A stretch of 64,000 bases of DNA from Allolobophora icterica (GCA_963556255.1 OY744615.1:22425013-22489012); one strand, 5' to 3'; positions 46,601-56,268 are shown, numbered from the stretch's first letter. Translations and numbers: made by a program. Notes: generated by a model from the letters alone, not told the origin.

Positions 46601-47823
46601 CATCCTCGTACGTTATGTTACCTTAGACACAAACTCAACACTTATTCGAAATGTCCGCTAATGATATTGCATACTGCATAGGCCAATATTCGTTGGCACT
46701 ACGCGTTCACATATAGGCCTATGCAGTCTTGTTGTCAAGACCTTAAACCTCAAGACCAAGACCAAGACCAAGACCTTGAACCTCTAGACCAAGACCAAGA
46801 CCAAGACCTTGAACCTCGAGACCAAGACCAAGACCAAGACTTTGAACCTCAAGACCAAGACCAAGACCTTGAACCTCAAGACCAAGACCAAGACCAAGAC
46901 CCAAAAAATCGAAATCAGGTCAAGACTTCTAAAAATTGTCAAGTCGGAATATTCGCTATTTTAATGAAAACATGAGTCTTTTATTTTATTCAAGCAAATT
47001 AGCTTTAAATGCAAACTGCAGAGAAATCCGAATTTGTATTCAAAAGTCCTTCATGCAAACTCTTATACCAAATGCCTTTTGTATTTTATAAAAACCAATT
47101 CGCTCAGAATTTTCTGACCAAGACGTGCCTGGTGGGCCTCATAAAAATTCCGCCATGTGAAAAAATACGTTCTACAGGTGCTGAAGTCGCTGACACACGT
47201 GCACAGAGTAGCTTTTCAAGCACTGGATGTAAATGTAGGCCTACAGATAGTAAGTCCTTTTGAAATCTTCCCATAGTTTATCTGATACAGAATAACTGTT
47301 GCTGCTGCCAATGGGTTTTCCTGACCAACATGACTTGTATCCATCCATAGATATTGGTCGTATGATGCAAGCAGGCTTGATACAGAATTCTTGAGTTCTG
47401 TTAATGACTGTTCATATAAACAGCCGGTCTTGGTCTTGGTCTTGCGAGACCAAGACCAAGACCTTGAACCTCAAGACCAAGACCAAGACCAAGACCTTGA
47501 ACCTCAAGACCAAGACCAAGACCTTGAACCTCAAGACCAAGACCAAGACCAAGACTTTTAAAAACGAACTCGAGTGCACTCGAGACCAAGACCTTGGTCT
47601 CGAGGACAACAAGACTGGGCCTATGTGAGTAGATTTGATGTGTTTGTGGCTGTAAGCTTATGTGTGCCACAGCCCGCCATTATAGTAACTTTTCTTGTTA
47701 GTTAAACCTTATATTTGTTATAGAGATGACTTTGGCAACTTAATATACTTAAATCATAAGCTATCGTAGGCAGCGATTTTGTGAGTTATGAAAAGCGCTA
47801 TATCAACTGTTTAGTACACATAT

Positions 47824-47856
<33 letters not shown>

Positions 47857-50800
47857 TAGGGGCCTACATACAAGCACACGGATATACTGTCATATACACA
47901 AACGTGCAGGCATGCGTAAATACATATACAGAAATATATGTGTGTGTGCGTGCGTGCGTGCGTGCGTGTGTGCGTGCGTGTGTGCGTGCATACGCGAACT
48001 ACTTTCTTCTATCAATAACCGATTTATAGAACGTAGCCTACGTTCTTCGAATGAAAACAGAAATATACGACAGGTCGTATTTAAATCGGAATTCGACCTG
48101 CATGGTTCTTGTGGAATTTCAACTTAGTTCCTATCCGGATTTCAACCTATAGTTTTCCAATGGATTGTGATTTCTTATAGCAGTTTCGCTTGATGTCTTG
48201 GGTATTATGATAACGACGCTGTAGAAGTGATTAGATAAGATAAGATTAGATTAGATTAGATTAGATTAGATTAGATTAGATTAGATTAGATTAGATTAGA
48301 TTAGATTAGTATATATATATATATATATATATACCTTCTTCGATTGATGACCGAATTCCTCCGCCGTTCATGAAGGCTATTCTTAAGTTTGGCCATTTAC
48401 CACTGCTTCGGTAATGCTTAACCATGGCATCCGTTACCAGATTTCCTTCAACAGAAAACTTTATTACTTCGAAATAATATTTAAAAAGAAATTAGTTGTT
48501 ACTACTCAATTGGACTTCAAAGCCAATAGCCTACATGGAGTAAACTAACAAGAATTAGGATAAGCTCGATACTATCAATTATATAATGTCAGTGGCTCGT
48601 AAGAGCATTTGAAGACTCCCTCGGTCCACAGTGGGCCCTACTCCAAACGACGATATCTGTCCCTCCGAAGAGCTGAGAGACTCCTCGAACTGCCACGCTT
48701 GGATCCGGACGGTTTAGGCCGATCTGCATAGCATTGTGTTACAGTAAGTCAACGCGTTGACTCTGTCTAGTCTTGCAGTCGTTAAGGTATTATATTAAGG
48801 AGCAAGGTACTATGAGGACTGACTGACTTTGTGCATACAAATTTTACGTTAGTTATGTCAGAAAAGAATAGTACTTCATAGGCAGATTGATGTGTAGGGC
48901 CTATATAATGTTTGAACAGAAAACGTTAGAAGATAAGAGAGCAAAGTAAAAGAATCGCATGACCGTCTTATCTAAAGCTTAATCCCGCTACGATGACTTT
49001 ATTATAGCTTAATATTTGCCACTCCGTATCCTGTTTAGGATGACGTTTACAGAAAATGAGGAGAACCTCATGGTTTGGGTAGCAGTTCTATAGTCCTGGC
49101 CGAGCACAAATCAACCACAGATGCGTCGTACTTTTCTCTTAATCAGGTCAGAAACATCTCTGAGCAGTCTTATTGAGGAGGCGCTATATGAATTTGTTCT
49201 TCTGATTACGGTTACCACTCGACATCTTACACTGCGCACCGATATTTTGCTTTAGTAAACGCCTATGATGAGTTATTGTTCTCTTCGCAGCTTTTGTATC
49301 GGAGGAATGAAGATGTGGAAACTTGCATACCCCAACAGTCATTGCGTAAGACATCTATATGAAGCCCATATGGGAACATTAATTGTCATGTGGGCTCGCT
49401 GCAGTGTCTTCCTGCTGTTGGGCTTGTTACGTATGATCCAGGGTGTTCGACTAACCAAGAACGCACTCTTGCAGTCGACAAGATCCAAATGTTCCGTCCA
49501 GAAAGACTTGAGTGAATCCGACGACGGACGAGTACAGGGAGTTAATTTCAGAACCCCATTCGTTCACTTCCCTCAGCGTCTCTGGATCTGTGCAGCATAT
49601 AATGTTTATGAGAACGTATAAAGTAACTTAGAAGTTGATCTCTCCGTCCTTAACCCAGGGGCGTCTACACCATAGAAACCTTGGAGCAAATGCTCCATCC
49701 AAGAAATAGGGGGAAGATCTGTCAGTGTGTGTGTGTGTGTGCCACCATTTTAGGGGGAAGGAAGGGGAAGGGGAAGAAGAAGGGGGAAAGGGGAAGTTGC
49801 TCCAATGACTCAGAGGGGGGTAGACGCCCTTGCTTTAACCTAAGCCAGCGAAAGGACTTGTCGAATGGATGAAGGAAGAAAAGAACGAACGAATGAAAGT
49901 GGCAAAGAGAGAGAGACGAAGAAGAAAGACAGACAGAGACAGATAGAAGATGCCAAAAACATCACTAAGGGACAAGTGGTGAATGTCAAAAGCGCGTGAA
50001 TAGGCTGGTACCCTGCGCTTGGCCTTCAAGTGGCGCTTAAGAAGTTTGGAGATTACGATTACGAAGAACAGCAAACTAGTGTCTAACGAAGGCATACGTG
50101 GTTTAAATTTTCAAAATTTTCATTAACGTTTAAAATCACTATAAAGAATGTCAAAAGAAATCATCAATACCTGTGAAAATTAAACGGTGGTGATATTTCT
50201 GCTAGCTATGAATGACTAGCAATTGTAGATAATGGCGATTTATAGCGCATGTGAACTGGATCGGTGAATGTCGCGCTCTCCCTGGATTAGATTACATATT
50301 AAAGGATGATGTCGATAGGATTGGCTGATGAAGAAGGAGCAGACGATCGAATGAGTATAAGTGAGTAACTTAGTCTGACCTTGTGAGATCGATTTGTTGA
50401 GTAGAATTGGGTTTCCGGTCCAACTGACGACGCGGCCGGAAACGTCAAAGTTCAGCCTCAGGTATCCGAGGTACTTTCCGAATGCGTAAGCTTCCACTAC
50501 AAGGACCTTTTCGCCACTGGGTTGAGTGACGACCAACGGATAAGGCCCCTCCGGAATGTCTGTCGAAGGCGGCACCCCTACCAGAACACACATGCACAAG
50601 CAAAACTCCTTCATGTTGTAATAGTCACCCAACCTGGTTACATTACCAGCGTCTCACGTTACTTTATAGATCACTTTATTCGAGGACGAGTTATTACTCT
50701 GTCCTCTCTCCTCTCACCTCTCTCTATCCTCTTTCGTCTCCGCCACTCCCTGTATCCTCTGTATTCTATGTCACTCCCTCTATCTTCTCTCCCATCGTAT

Positions 50801-53800
50801 CTGTATCTCTCCTCGCTCCTCTCTGCCACTCCGTCATGGGCAGGGCTGTAGTGGTAAAATTAGAGGTGAGTACACGCTACCGGTTAGTTTTCCGAAACAA
50901 ATTAGAGGTGATATACGCTACAGTATTTTGTGAGTATACGCTATAGTATTTTAATTTAAATAAATATAAATATTTTGCGAGGTGAGTATACGGTCTCTAG
51001 AGGTGAGTATACGCTGTATACCCGTAACCCGCGTATATCCGTAGTATACCCTCGACTACAGCCCTGGTCATGGGCCTTTCGTCACATTAGGCCTACTTTT
51101 ATAACCGTTTCTTGCCTTATTACATATGATGAACGCTGACAACGAGGACGAAGATGACGACGACACCAGTGAGTGATTGTGGTGGTGGTGGTGGTGGTGG
51201 TGGTGGTGGTGGTGGTGGTGGTGGTGGTGGTGGTGGTGGTGGTGGTGGTGGTGGTGGTGGTGGTGGTGGTGGTGGTGGTGGTGGTGGTGGTGGTGGTGGT
51301 GGTGGTGGTGGTGGTGGTGGTGGTGGTGGTGGTGGTGGTGGTGGTGGTGGTGGTGGTGGTGGTGGCGGCGGCGGCGAAGATGGTGTGGTTCTGTTTGAGG
51401 TGTAAATAGTGCTTAATCTGGAGGTGTTACTTCTAGAGGTGGTAGTGACAGGGTGAGAATTGTCGGGGGTTGGGTTCAACCCCTAGTCTTTCTTTGGACC
51501 CCCACAGTTAAATCTTCATTGCACACCCCAGGGGGTCGTTTTCAACCCATCAGTTTTGTAGTGTGATAATATTGTGCATATACGTTAGCATTTTCTTTCA
51601 CAATTCACTTTGTCGGTGACTAATAAAGCAATGCTCTGGTTTATTGTGAGATTTGTGACCACATGAATTACATACTAATAAATTTGGTGATGTCTGGAAG
51701 TTTAAGCTTTCTATTGCAGTTGTGAAGTTTCTCAGTTTGTAAATTAAGGATAAAACATTCCACGTGGGGCGTGGTGGCTCAGTGGTAAGTTCGGCGCCTT
51801 GTGACCGAAGGGTTGCAGGTTCGAATCCCACTCTAGCCGCTGCGTACGGACCTTGGGCAAGTCCTTCACTCACAATTGCTCGTGGCGCTTCGGCGTGAAA
51901 ATTCCGGCACAGTATCAAATGCTGTAGTCGGGAGCGCCTCTGAGTAGTAGTTGACTTCAAGAGGCGCTATAGAAATATCCGGAATAAATAAATAAATAAA
52001 ATTCAACTCCAATATATTGGAGCGCCTCTGAGTAGATATCTTGAAGAGGCTCTACATTAACTTCTCAGAATGAATGAATGAATGAACTCCACATGGATCA
52101 AACTCATCAAAGTCCAACCCCCCAGTCTTTTTTCTACAATTCTCACACTGCATGGGTAGTGACGGCGGTGGCGACGGTTTGTGGTTCAAACTGTCTTTTA
52201 GTTACCGCCTAAGTACGTAGATTCGCATTGACAGATTTGACAGCTAGATAGATAGGTACCTGAGTAGAGGAAGGTATTCGTGTGACCCCCAATTACGACA
52301 TCCACACCATTGACTTGCTCCGCTATAGCCTTATCGACGCTAAATCCCGCATGACCAAGAGCAATAATCTTCGTAACCCGTTCGGATACCAATCGGTCAA
52401 CCTCCGCTTGAACTGCAGTCACTTCGTCCTCGAATTCCAAACGACCTTAAACAGAACATAAAGAGCAGTGTGGCGCACAATAACGTTTTCTATTTGAACA
52501 GTTGGTCCCTTAAGTAAATCGAAATGGACCACTGGCGGCGATCTTGGTTGACTGGTGGGGGGGGACATTTTTGAACTTATCTGGTCAAAAAAGAGTTTTG
52601 AACTGATCTGGTAAAAAAACAGGTAAAAAAATTGGATGATTTTTTGGGTGTTTCTTCAAAATGTGGGGCACAGATGTATGGGGTGTCCCCCCACTCTCAA
52701 AGGTGGGGGTCTTGTCCCCCTCGACCCCCCGTGCTCGCCGCCCATGAAATGGACATAGTACAGTGTGTGAGTGGAACTATCAAATTTTATTTCAGTTTTT
52801 AATTGAATTGAATAACTTTGTTCCTTTGTCTATGGGCATGTATGTGTGTATGTATGCTTGTATGTATGTGTGTATGCATATGTGTGTACGCATATGTGTG
52901 TATGTATGTCTGTGTATGTGTGTATGTATGTGTGTGTATATGTGTGTATGTATGTGTGTATGTATGCTGGTATGTATATATGTGTGTATGTACCGGTATG
53001 CCTGTATGTATGTGTGTATGTATGCCTGTATGTATGTGTGTATGTATGCTTGTATGTATGTATGTACCTATGTACGTGTATGTATATATGTATGAATGAA
53101 TGCATGCATGCAGCTATGCTGCATTTATGTATGTATGTGTGCTTGCATGCATCTATGCATGTATGTATGCATGCATGTATGTGTGTATGTATGTATGTAT
53201 TTATGTAAGCATGCAATAATGTATGCATGTACAATACAATACAACTGCAATTTGATAATACCCACCTTACAAAGTTCAGAAATACACACTGAAGCCAGGC
53301 AACCATTAAGAGCCATAGGTAGACTGGAAGAGGTAAGTTTTCAGTTTGAAGAGAAAAGCAGTCTCGCTAAGAGACTGTATGTACCTAACATTTATATTCC
53401 GCCTTCTTGGAATCTCCAGAAGGCTATCCTCATCAGCCTAAATTGCTTTTTAGTCTAAGAGGAACGTAATCCTCCAAGTTTCCAGATACCTCTACCTTGA
53501 AATGTGAGCTCGCTGCCATGTGTAAGCCATATGCTAGGAAATAAATAGCATCGGAATAGAAACAAAAGTGACGGCATAGGCTAGATCTAATTATATTGAC
53601 TGACAGAAGTTGACCCAAAAGCAGGGCGTCTATCCCCTAAGTCATTGGAGCAACGTCCCTTTCCCCCTCTTCTTCCCCCTCCCCATTCCTCCCCCTAAAA
53701 TGGTGGCACACACACTGACAGATCTTCCCCCTTATTTCTTGGATGGAGCATTTGCTCCAAGGTTTCTATGGTGTAGACGCCCCTGCCCAAAAGAAACGCT

Positions 53801-55574
53801 TGTACACAGCAGTTGGTTGGAAGGCTGACATTTCAAATTTGCTTATGCAAATTCTTGCACTGAAACTAATGGTTCTTTCTTGTGAAAAATAATTATTTAG
53901 TGTAATAAATTCTGTGTTTGTCCTGCAGTATTTCGACTCCAGTCGGGGGGAGGCTGTAAGCGGAAGACCCATGCTAAAGCATACTGAGCATGCTGGTTAA
54001 TCCAGCCCTGCCTTTGAGCTGTGAATAATTCAATCCAGACTAGAGGTGATGATTGGACAGAACCTTCCAGGTGGGCGGTGATAAAAGAGACTAAGAACTG
54101 GTGGTCTATCGTACCCCAACAAAACTAAACCCTATTCATCTTTCACCAACTTCAACCCTGAACTGGGTTCATGACCTATCTTAATGTCGAAAGCTATAGG
54201 CCAGGCATCAAAATGAAGAATAATGAGACACTATATGAGAGTTAGACAAGATCAACTGCCATCAGCAGAGCAGTGTTGTTTTTGAGAGATTCGTTCCTCT
54301 TAGCCAGCAAAGAAACACATCTGGTTTCAATTCATCGCGGGATAGCAGGTTTCTTTTCATCGTCTTAATATCATTCATCATCAGTTTCAATCATTTAATC
54401 AGCCTCAATACATCATCTTCATCAGCGATCGACCAATCATACGGCTTTTTAATGATCCTCTGAGGAAAACAAAACGATGTATCGGGTTAGAGGTAGGGTC
54501 TGCTGAGATGCAGAAAGTAATTCCCTTACCCACGAGCAAAGAAAAAAGACAGGTGTCAGACAAAATAACATAAATCACGATCAGGGTCGAGGCCATACGG
54601 TTGCTATCTACACGGATCATGTGTGACATGGTATACCTGACTGGTTGAGCAAATGCTTAACCCAACATTGCAAGTTTAGTATAAACAACAACAAATTTAA
54701 TTTCAGTTTTGAATTTAATTGAATAACTTTATTGCTTTGTATAATAATGGCGCTGAGAACACCCGAATTTGAATAGTCTATTTGCAAGTTAAAAGATTGA
54801 CTCAGTGCCGGCCTTAGGATATTTCCGGCCCCGTGCAGAGTATACTGTATGGCCCCAGCCCCATGATACAAGTCAAATTGGTTTTCATTGCCAATCATTT
54901 TATTTTAGTAGATTGTTAACAAGTACAACAGGTGAAATTTAACTTTGCACGCGAATGCTGGGATATAGAAGAAGTCTGGCTTTTATTTTAGTGATAAAAG
55001 AGAAGATTTAACCGAAACCATAATATTATTATTAGGGTGTCTTGTTCATGTCAATTTTCTGTGACATTTTCGGGTCCCCTAAGTTGCGGGCTTCGCACGG
55101 TTCGCACGCCCCTAAGACCGGCACTGATTAACTCTTTAACGACTAGCGTGTACCAAAAGTGACTGGGAACCATCGCAGCTCATCGTTAAAGTGATAATTG
55201 CTGGATAGATTGAGAACACTGTTACGTGAAACGTTCGGAGTAATGAATTGAAGTCAATTATGATTTCTTCTGAGGGGCAGACGCTTCTTGAAGCAGTTAC
55301 GGCTAAGACGACAATTATGATGATAACGATGATGATAGCAACTACGAGTGTTAGACCTACCAGTTTTTGAGAGAGCGGGCGTCTCCTTGGTGAGGTACCC
55401 GACGATACCGATGCGCTGACCATCCACTTCGACCACGATGGATGGCCGGACCAGTTCGTCGAATTCCGGTTCTTTGTCGAAACGGATGTTGGAGCAGACG
55501 ACCGGAAATGAGATGTTGCGCAGAAACGGAAGTAGACCTTCGATGCCGTTGTCGAACTCGTGGTTGCCCAGACT
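37671..55574 (-). CDS. NT5E: Ecto-5'-nucleotidase (CD73/NT5E-like), exons 2-9
   Basis: Eight exons in transcript order: 55574-55361, 52445-52260, 50577-50380, 49587-49456, 48445-48335, 46621-46466, 45979-45773 and 37936-37671 (stop TGA). Every internal junction is phase 1 with AG/GT borders. About 489 residues are covered. Metal-site motifs [16 protein letters not shown] and IGGHTNTF are present, as is the C-terminal substrate domain: [32 protein letters not shown] and GGDGY (vertebrates have GGDGF). The last exon gives [20 protein letters not shown], then a hydrophobic stretch ([12 protein letters not shown]) suited to a GPI signal, though it ends with charged RDRRES, unusual for one. Family reaction: extracellular AMP to adenosine plus phosphate. 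Exon 1 (signal peptide, first D-x-H) was not found; it is probably right of the window, which would put the LTR element in intron 1. Confidence 0.9.
38246..38589. mobile_element. hAT-type MITE, 344 bp, in the NT5E-like last intron region
   Basis: Ends CAGGGATGTCATT and AATGATATCCCTG are inverted; flanks GGCAGGCA and AGCAGGTA agree in six of eight bases. It contains GGGGGGCATTGCCCCCC near the left end. Non-coding. Confidence 0.7.
38757..39623. mobile_element. hAT-type element with CTTGGT hexamer arrays, 867 bp, TSD GATATAAC
   Basis: Ends CAGTCTTGTTGTC and GACAACAAGATTG, with exact 8-bp duplication GATATAAC (38749-38756 and 39624-39631). Both subterminal parts (38775-38945 and 39483-39615) consist of GGTCTT/CTTGGT repeats interleaved with TTGAGGTTCAAGG. 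The interior is AT-rich without a transposase. An inverted second copy lies at 46724-47617. Confidence 0.9.
39821..40167. mobile_element. hAT-type MITE (CAGTGTGGGAATTG family), copy 1, TSD CCCACACA
   Basis: Ends CAGTGTGGGAATTG and CAATTCCCACCCTG; exact 8-bp duplication CCCACACA (39813-39820 and 40168-40175). Copies at 45386-45712, 51449-52154 and 55887-56268 share GAAGACTTAACTGGGG and CCTAAGAAAGACTAGGGG. Confidence 0.92.
40570..41157. repeat. 148-bp tandem repeat with paired YY1-like motifs, four copies
   Basis: Copies begin at 40570, 40718, 40866 and 41014, exactly 148 bp apart. Each starts CAAGATGGCGTC(C/A)AAGATGG plus CTGCCGGGAGC, so AAGATGG occurs twice per unit; AAGATGGCG resembles the YY1 consensus. 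Copies are nearly identical. Confidence 0.95.
41158..42565. repeat. Left interior of the 5-kb transposon with a roughly 57-bp tandem repeat
   Basis: 41158-41900 shows no gene or clear repeat. From about 41930 to 42450 a unit with GATGTACAGTAATCCTCCAG, GTGCAGGTGAGTTCGTTA and ATGGCAAGCGAAGTG recurs irregularly about eight times. It gives a short repetitive open frame that I do not regard as a gene. Confidence 0.7.
42566..44853 (-). pseudogene. Decayed gene of a widespread transposon-associated family, function unassigned
   Basis: Pieces in order on the minus strand: 44853-44512 (Cys motif CLLC, then [13 protein letters not shown]), 44504-44350 (KRRC, PFCFFC), 44194-43928 ([14 protein letters not shown]), 43899-42895 (334 codons with [32 protein letters not shown] and [11 protein letters not shown]) and 42880-42566 ([16 protein letters not shown]). 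GT donors follow the first two pieces, so some breaks are introns. A stop/frameshift near 43905-43930 and the abrupt end after EEADT make this copy incomplete. I recall similar multi-copy uncharacterised proteins in cnidarians, molluscs and echinoderms; in those, EEADT is followed by a DTDV-type acidic motif like XPG/FEN nucleases. Conserved D and E residues in the 334-codon block could be a DDE-type nuclease core, but this is inference. Confidence 0.6.
45386..45712. mobile_element. hAT-type MITE (CAGTGTGGGAATTG family), copy 2, TSD GCTCAGAG
   Basis: Inverted relative to the 39821 copy. Ends CAGGGTGGGAATTG and CAATTCCCACACTG; exact 8-bp duplication GCTCAGAG (45378-45385 and 45713-45720). It lies 60 bp from the donor of the NT5E-like exon 45979-45773, in the intron. 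Confidence 0.92.
46026..46215. repeat. (CAT/CGT)n degenerate microsatellite
   Basis: Trinucleotide tract in an NT5E-like intron, just upstream of the acceptor of exon 45979-45773. Confidence 0.9.
46724..47617. mobile_element. hAT-type element with CTTGGT hexamer arrays, 894 bp, TSD GGCCTATG
   Basis: Ends CAGTCTTGTTGTC and GACAACAAGACTG, perfectly inverted; exact duplication GGCCTATG (46716-46723 and 47618-47625). It is an inverted copy of 38757-39623, with AAGACC/CCAAGA arrays at 46740-46910 and 47425-47615 and the same AT-rich centre. Confidence 0.93.
47818..47990. repeat. (TACA)n, (CA)n and (GTGC)n microsatellites
   Basis: Runs at 47818-47856 and 47937-47990 separated by about 80 bp, in an NT5E-like intron. 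Confidence 0.9.
48243..48333. repeat. (GATTA)n and (TA)n microsatellites abutting a splice donor
   Basis: About 13 copies of GATTA (48243-48308) are followed by (TA)12 (48309-48333), which runs directly into the GT of the minus-strand NT5E-like donor at 48334-48333, so that intron starts GTATATATAT. Confidence 0.95.
49656..49832. mobile_element. 165-bp hAT MITE family, copy 2, TSD CYTTAACC
   Basis: Ends CAGGGGCGTCTA and TAGACGCCCTTG; flanks CCTTAACC (49648-49655) and CTTTAACC (49833-49840), one mismatch. Same interior as 34614-34778 with a longer GT run. It lies 68 bp upstream (in transcript sense) of the NT5E-like exon 49587-49456. Confidence 0.92.
50841..51065. mobile_element. hAT-type MITE, 225 bp, TSD GTCATGGG
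   Basis: Ends CAGGGCTGTAGT and GACTACAGCCCTG; exact duplication GTCATGGG (50833-50840 and 51066-51073). The interior repeats GAGGTGAGTATACGCT several times. Non-coding. Confidence 0.92.
51181..51376. repeat. (GGT)62 followed by (GGC)4 microsatellite
   Basis: About 185 bp of perfect GGT. The poly-Gly, poly-Val, poly-Trp and poly-Pro frames are artefacts of the repeat. It lies in an NT5E-like intron. Confidence 0.98.
51764..52000 (+). mobile_element. tRNA-derived SINE, near full length
   Basis: The head is tRNA-like with an A box TGGCTCAGTGG (51775-51785) and a consensus B box GGTTCGAATCC (51818-51828), the internal RNA polymerase III promoter. The body follows (GGGAGCGCCTCTGAGTAG, AAGAGGCGCTATAGAAAT), then a (AAAT)n tail to 52000. 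Fragments of the same 3' end occur at 22254-22313, 29673-29745, 49155-49192 and 52011-52085. Confidence 0.88.
52011..52085 (+). mobile_element. SINE 3'-end fragment, second insertion in the same MITE
   Basis: GGAGCGCCTCTGAGTAGA, TTGAAGAGGCTCTA and a (GAAT)n tail, flanked by ACTCC on both sides. Comparison with the intact MITE copy 55887-56268 shows it is an insertion. Confidence 0.75.
52530..52746. mobile_element. hAT-type MITE, 217 bp, TSD AAATGGAC
   Basis: Ends CACTGGCGGCGA and TCGCCGCCCATG; exact duplication AAATGGAC (52522-52529 and 52747-52754). Non-coding. Confidence 0.88.
52838..53230. repeat. (TGTA/TATG)n degenerate tetranucleotide microsatellite
   Basis: About 390 bp of TATG, TGTA and GCATG variants. 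The Cys/Met/Tyr/Val-rich and His/Thr/Tyr-rich frames on both strands are artefacts. Confidence 0.95.
53622..53785. mobile_element. 165-bp hAT MITE family, copy 3, inverted, TSD CCCAAAAG
   Basis: Ends CAGGGCGTCTAT and GTAGACGCCCCTG; exact duplication CCCAAAAG (53614-53621 and 53786-53793). Opposite orientation to the other two copies. Confidence 0.94.
54803..55126. mobile_element. hAT-type MITE, 324 bp
   Basis: The left end CAGTGCCGGCCTTAGG and right end CCTAAGACCGGCACTG are inverted. Flanks ATTGACTC and ATTAACTC match seven of eight bases if the left duplication shares the first C of the element. Confidence 0.8.
55133..55191. mobile_element. About 60-bp palindromic micro-MITE, copy 3
   Basis: CTCTTTAACGACTAGCGTG and CATCGTTAAAG match 4909-4970. 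TTAA at 55129-55132 precedes it; the right TTAA is altered. It adjoins the right end of the 54803-55126 MITE. Confidence 0.5.
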
Positions 55575-55886
55575 CTGCAACCGAAAGATACACACAGAGG
55601 TCTGATTATGCATCATACGTAACGACTGTTGTCCATTAAATCCCCTGCAATCAGTCGAATGAACCGGCGTAGGTGATAGGAGGACCAATGTGCATCGATT
55701 ACCAAAGTTGTGTAGCGTCTGGCATAATGAACACCTTTATTACGCCATATGGGCAGAAACAACAACCAACCGAATCAAAATGGAAAAATAAGTAAAGCAC
55801 AGAGTATTAATTATAACTGTAAATAATATACAGGTTCTAGCGTTTTTGAGACTATTAGCCTACGCTGTAGGAATACTGAACAAGTC

Positions 55887-56268
55887 CAGTTTGAGAATTG
55901 TAGAAAAAAGACTGTGGGGGTTAGACTTTGATGAGTTTGATCCGTGTGGAGTTGAATATTTTATACGTATTTTGCAAACCGAGGAAATTCAAAAATACAA
56001 TAGAAAGCTTAATCTCCTAAAAGTGATGACATCACCAAATTTATCAGTATACAATTCTCATGGTCACAAATCTCACAATAAATCAGAGCATTACCGGTAC
56101 TTTATTAGTAACCCATAAAGTGAATTGTGAAAGGATATGCTAAAATAATTATGTGCACAATATAATCACACTAGCACAACTGAGAGGGTTGGAAACGACC
56201 CCCTCGGGTTTGCAATGAAGACTTAACTGGGGGGTCCTAAGAAAGACTAGGGGTTGATTCTCACCCTG
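55887..56268. mobile_element. hAT-type MITE (CAGTGTGGGAATTG family), copy 4, TSD AACAAGTM
   Basis: Ends CAGTTTGAGAATTG and GATTCTCACCCTG; flanks AACAAGTC (55879-55886) and AACAAGTA (56269-56276). Uninterrupted copy, useful as reference for the SINE-interrupted one at 51449-52154. Confidence 0.9.

Larger units (their letters stand above)
51449..52154. mobile_element. hAT-type MITE (CAGTGTGGGAATTG family), copy 3, with nested SINEs
   Basis: The left end CAGGGTGAGAATTG and right end CAATTCTCACACTG match the family. GGTAGTGA occurs immediately left (51441-51448) and at 52155-52162, four bases beyond the right CTG, so the duplication is plausible but offset. Two SINE sequences are inserted inside, explaining its greater length. 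Confidence 0.8.

Noticed and set aside
48606..48710. Candidate NT5E-like exon on the minus strand (VSQLFGG, CGPRES)
   Set aside because: The resemblance is weak and no donor follows; the true exon at 49587-49456 has matching phases and motifs.
51120..51479. Poly-Pro/poly-Gly/poly-Val/poly-Trp frames
   Set aside because: Translations of the (GGT)n microsatellite in different frames.
51764..51840. Functional tRNA gene
   Set aside because: A and B boxes are good, but the anticodon and acceptor stems do not pair well and the sequence continues into a SINE body with an AAAT tail.
52763..53458. Cys/Met/Tyr/Val-rich and His/Thr/Tyr-rich frames on both strands
   Set aside because: Translations of a TATG/TGTA microsatellite.
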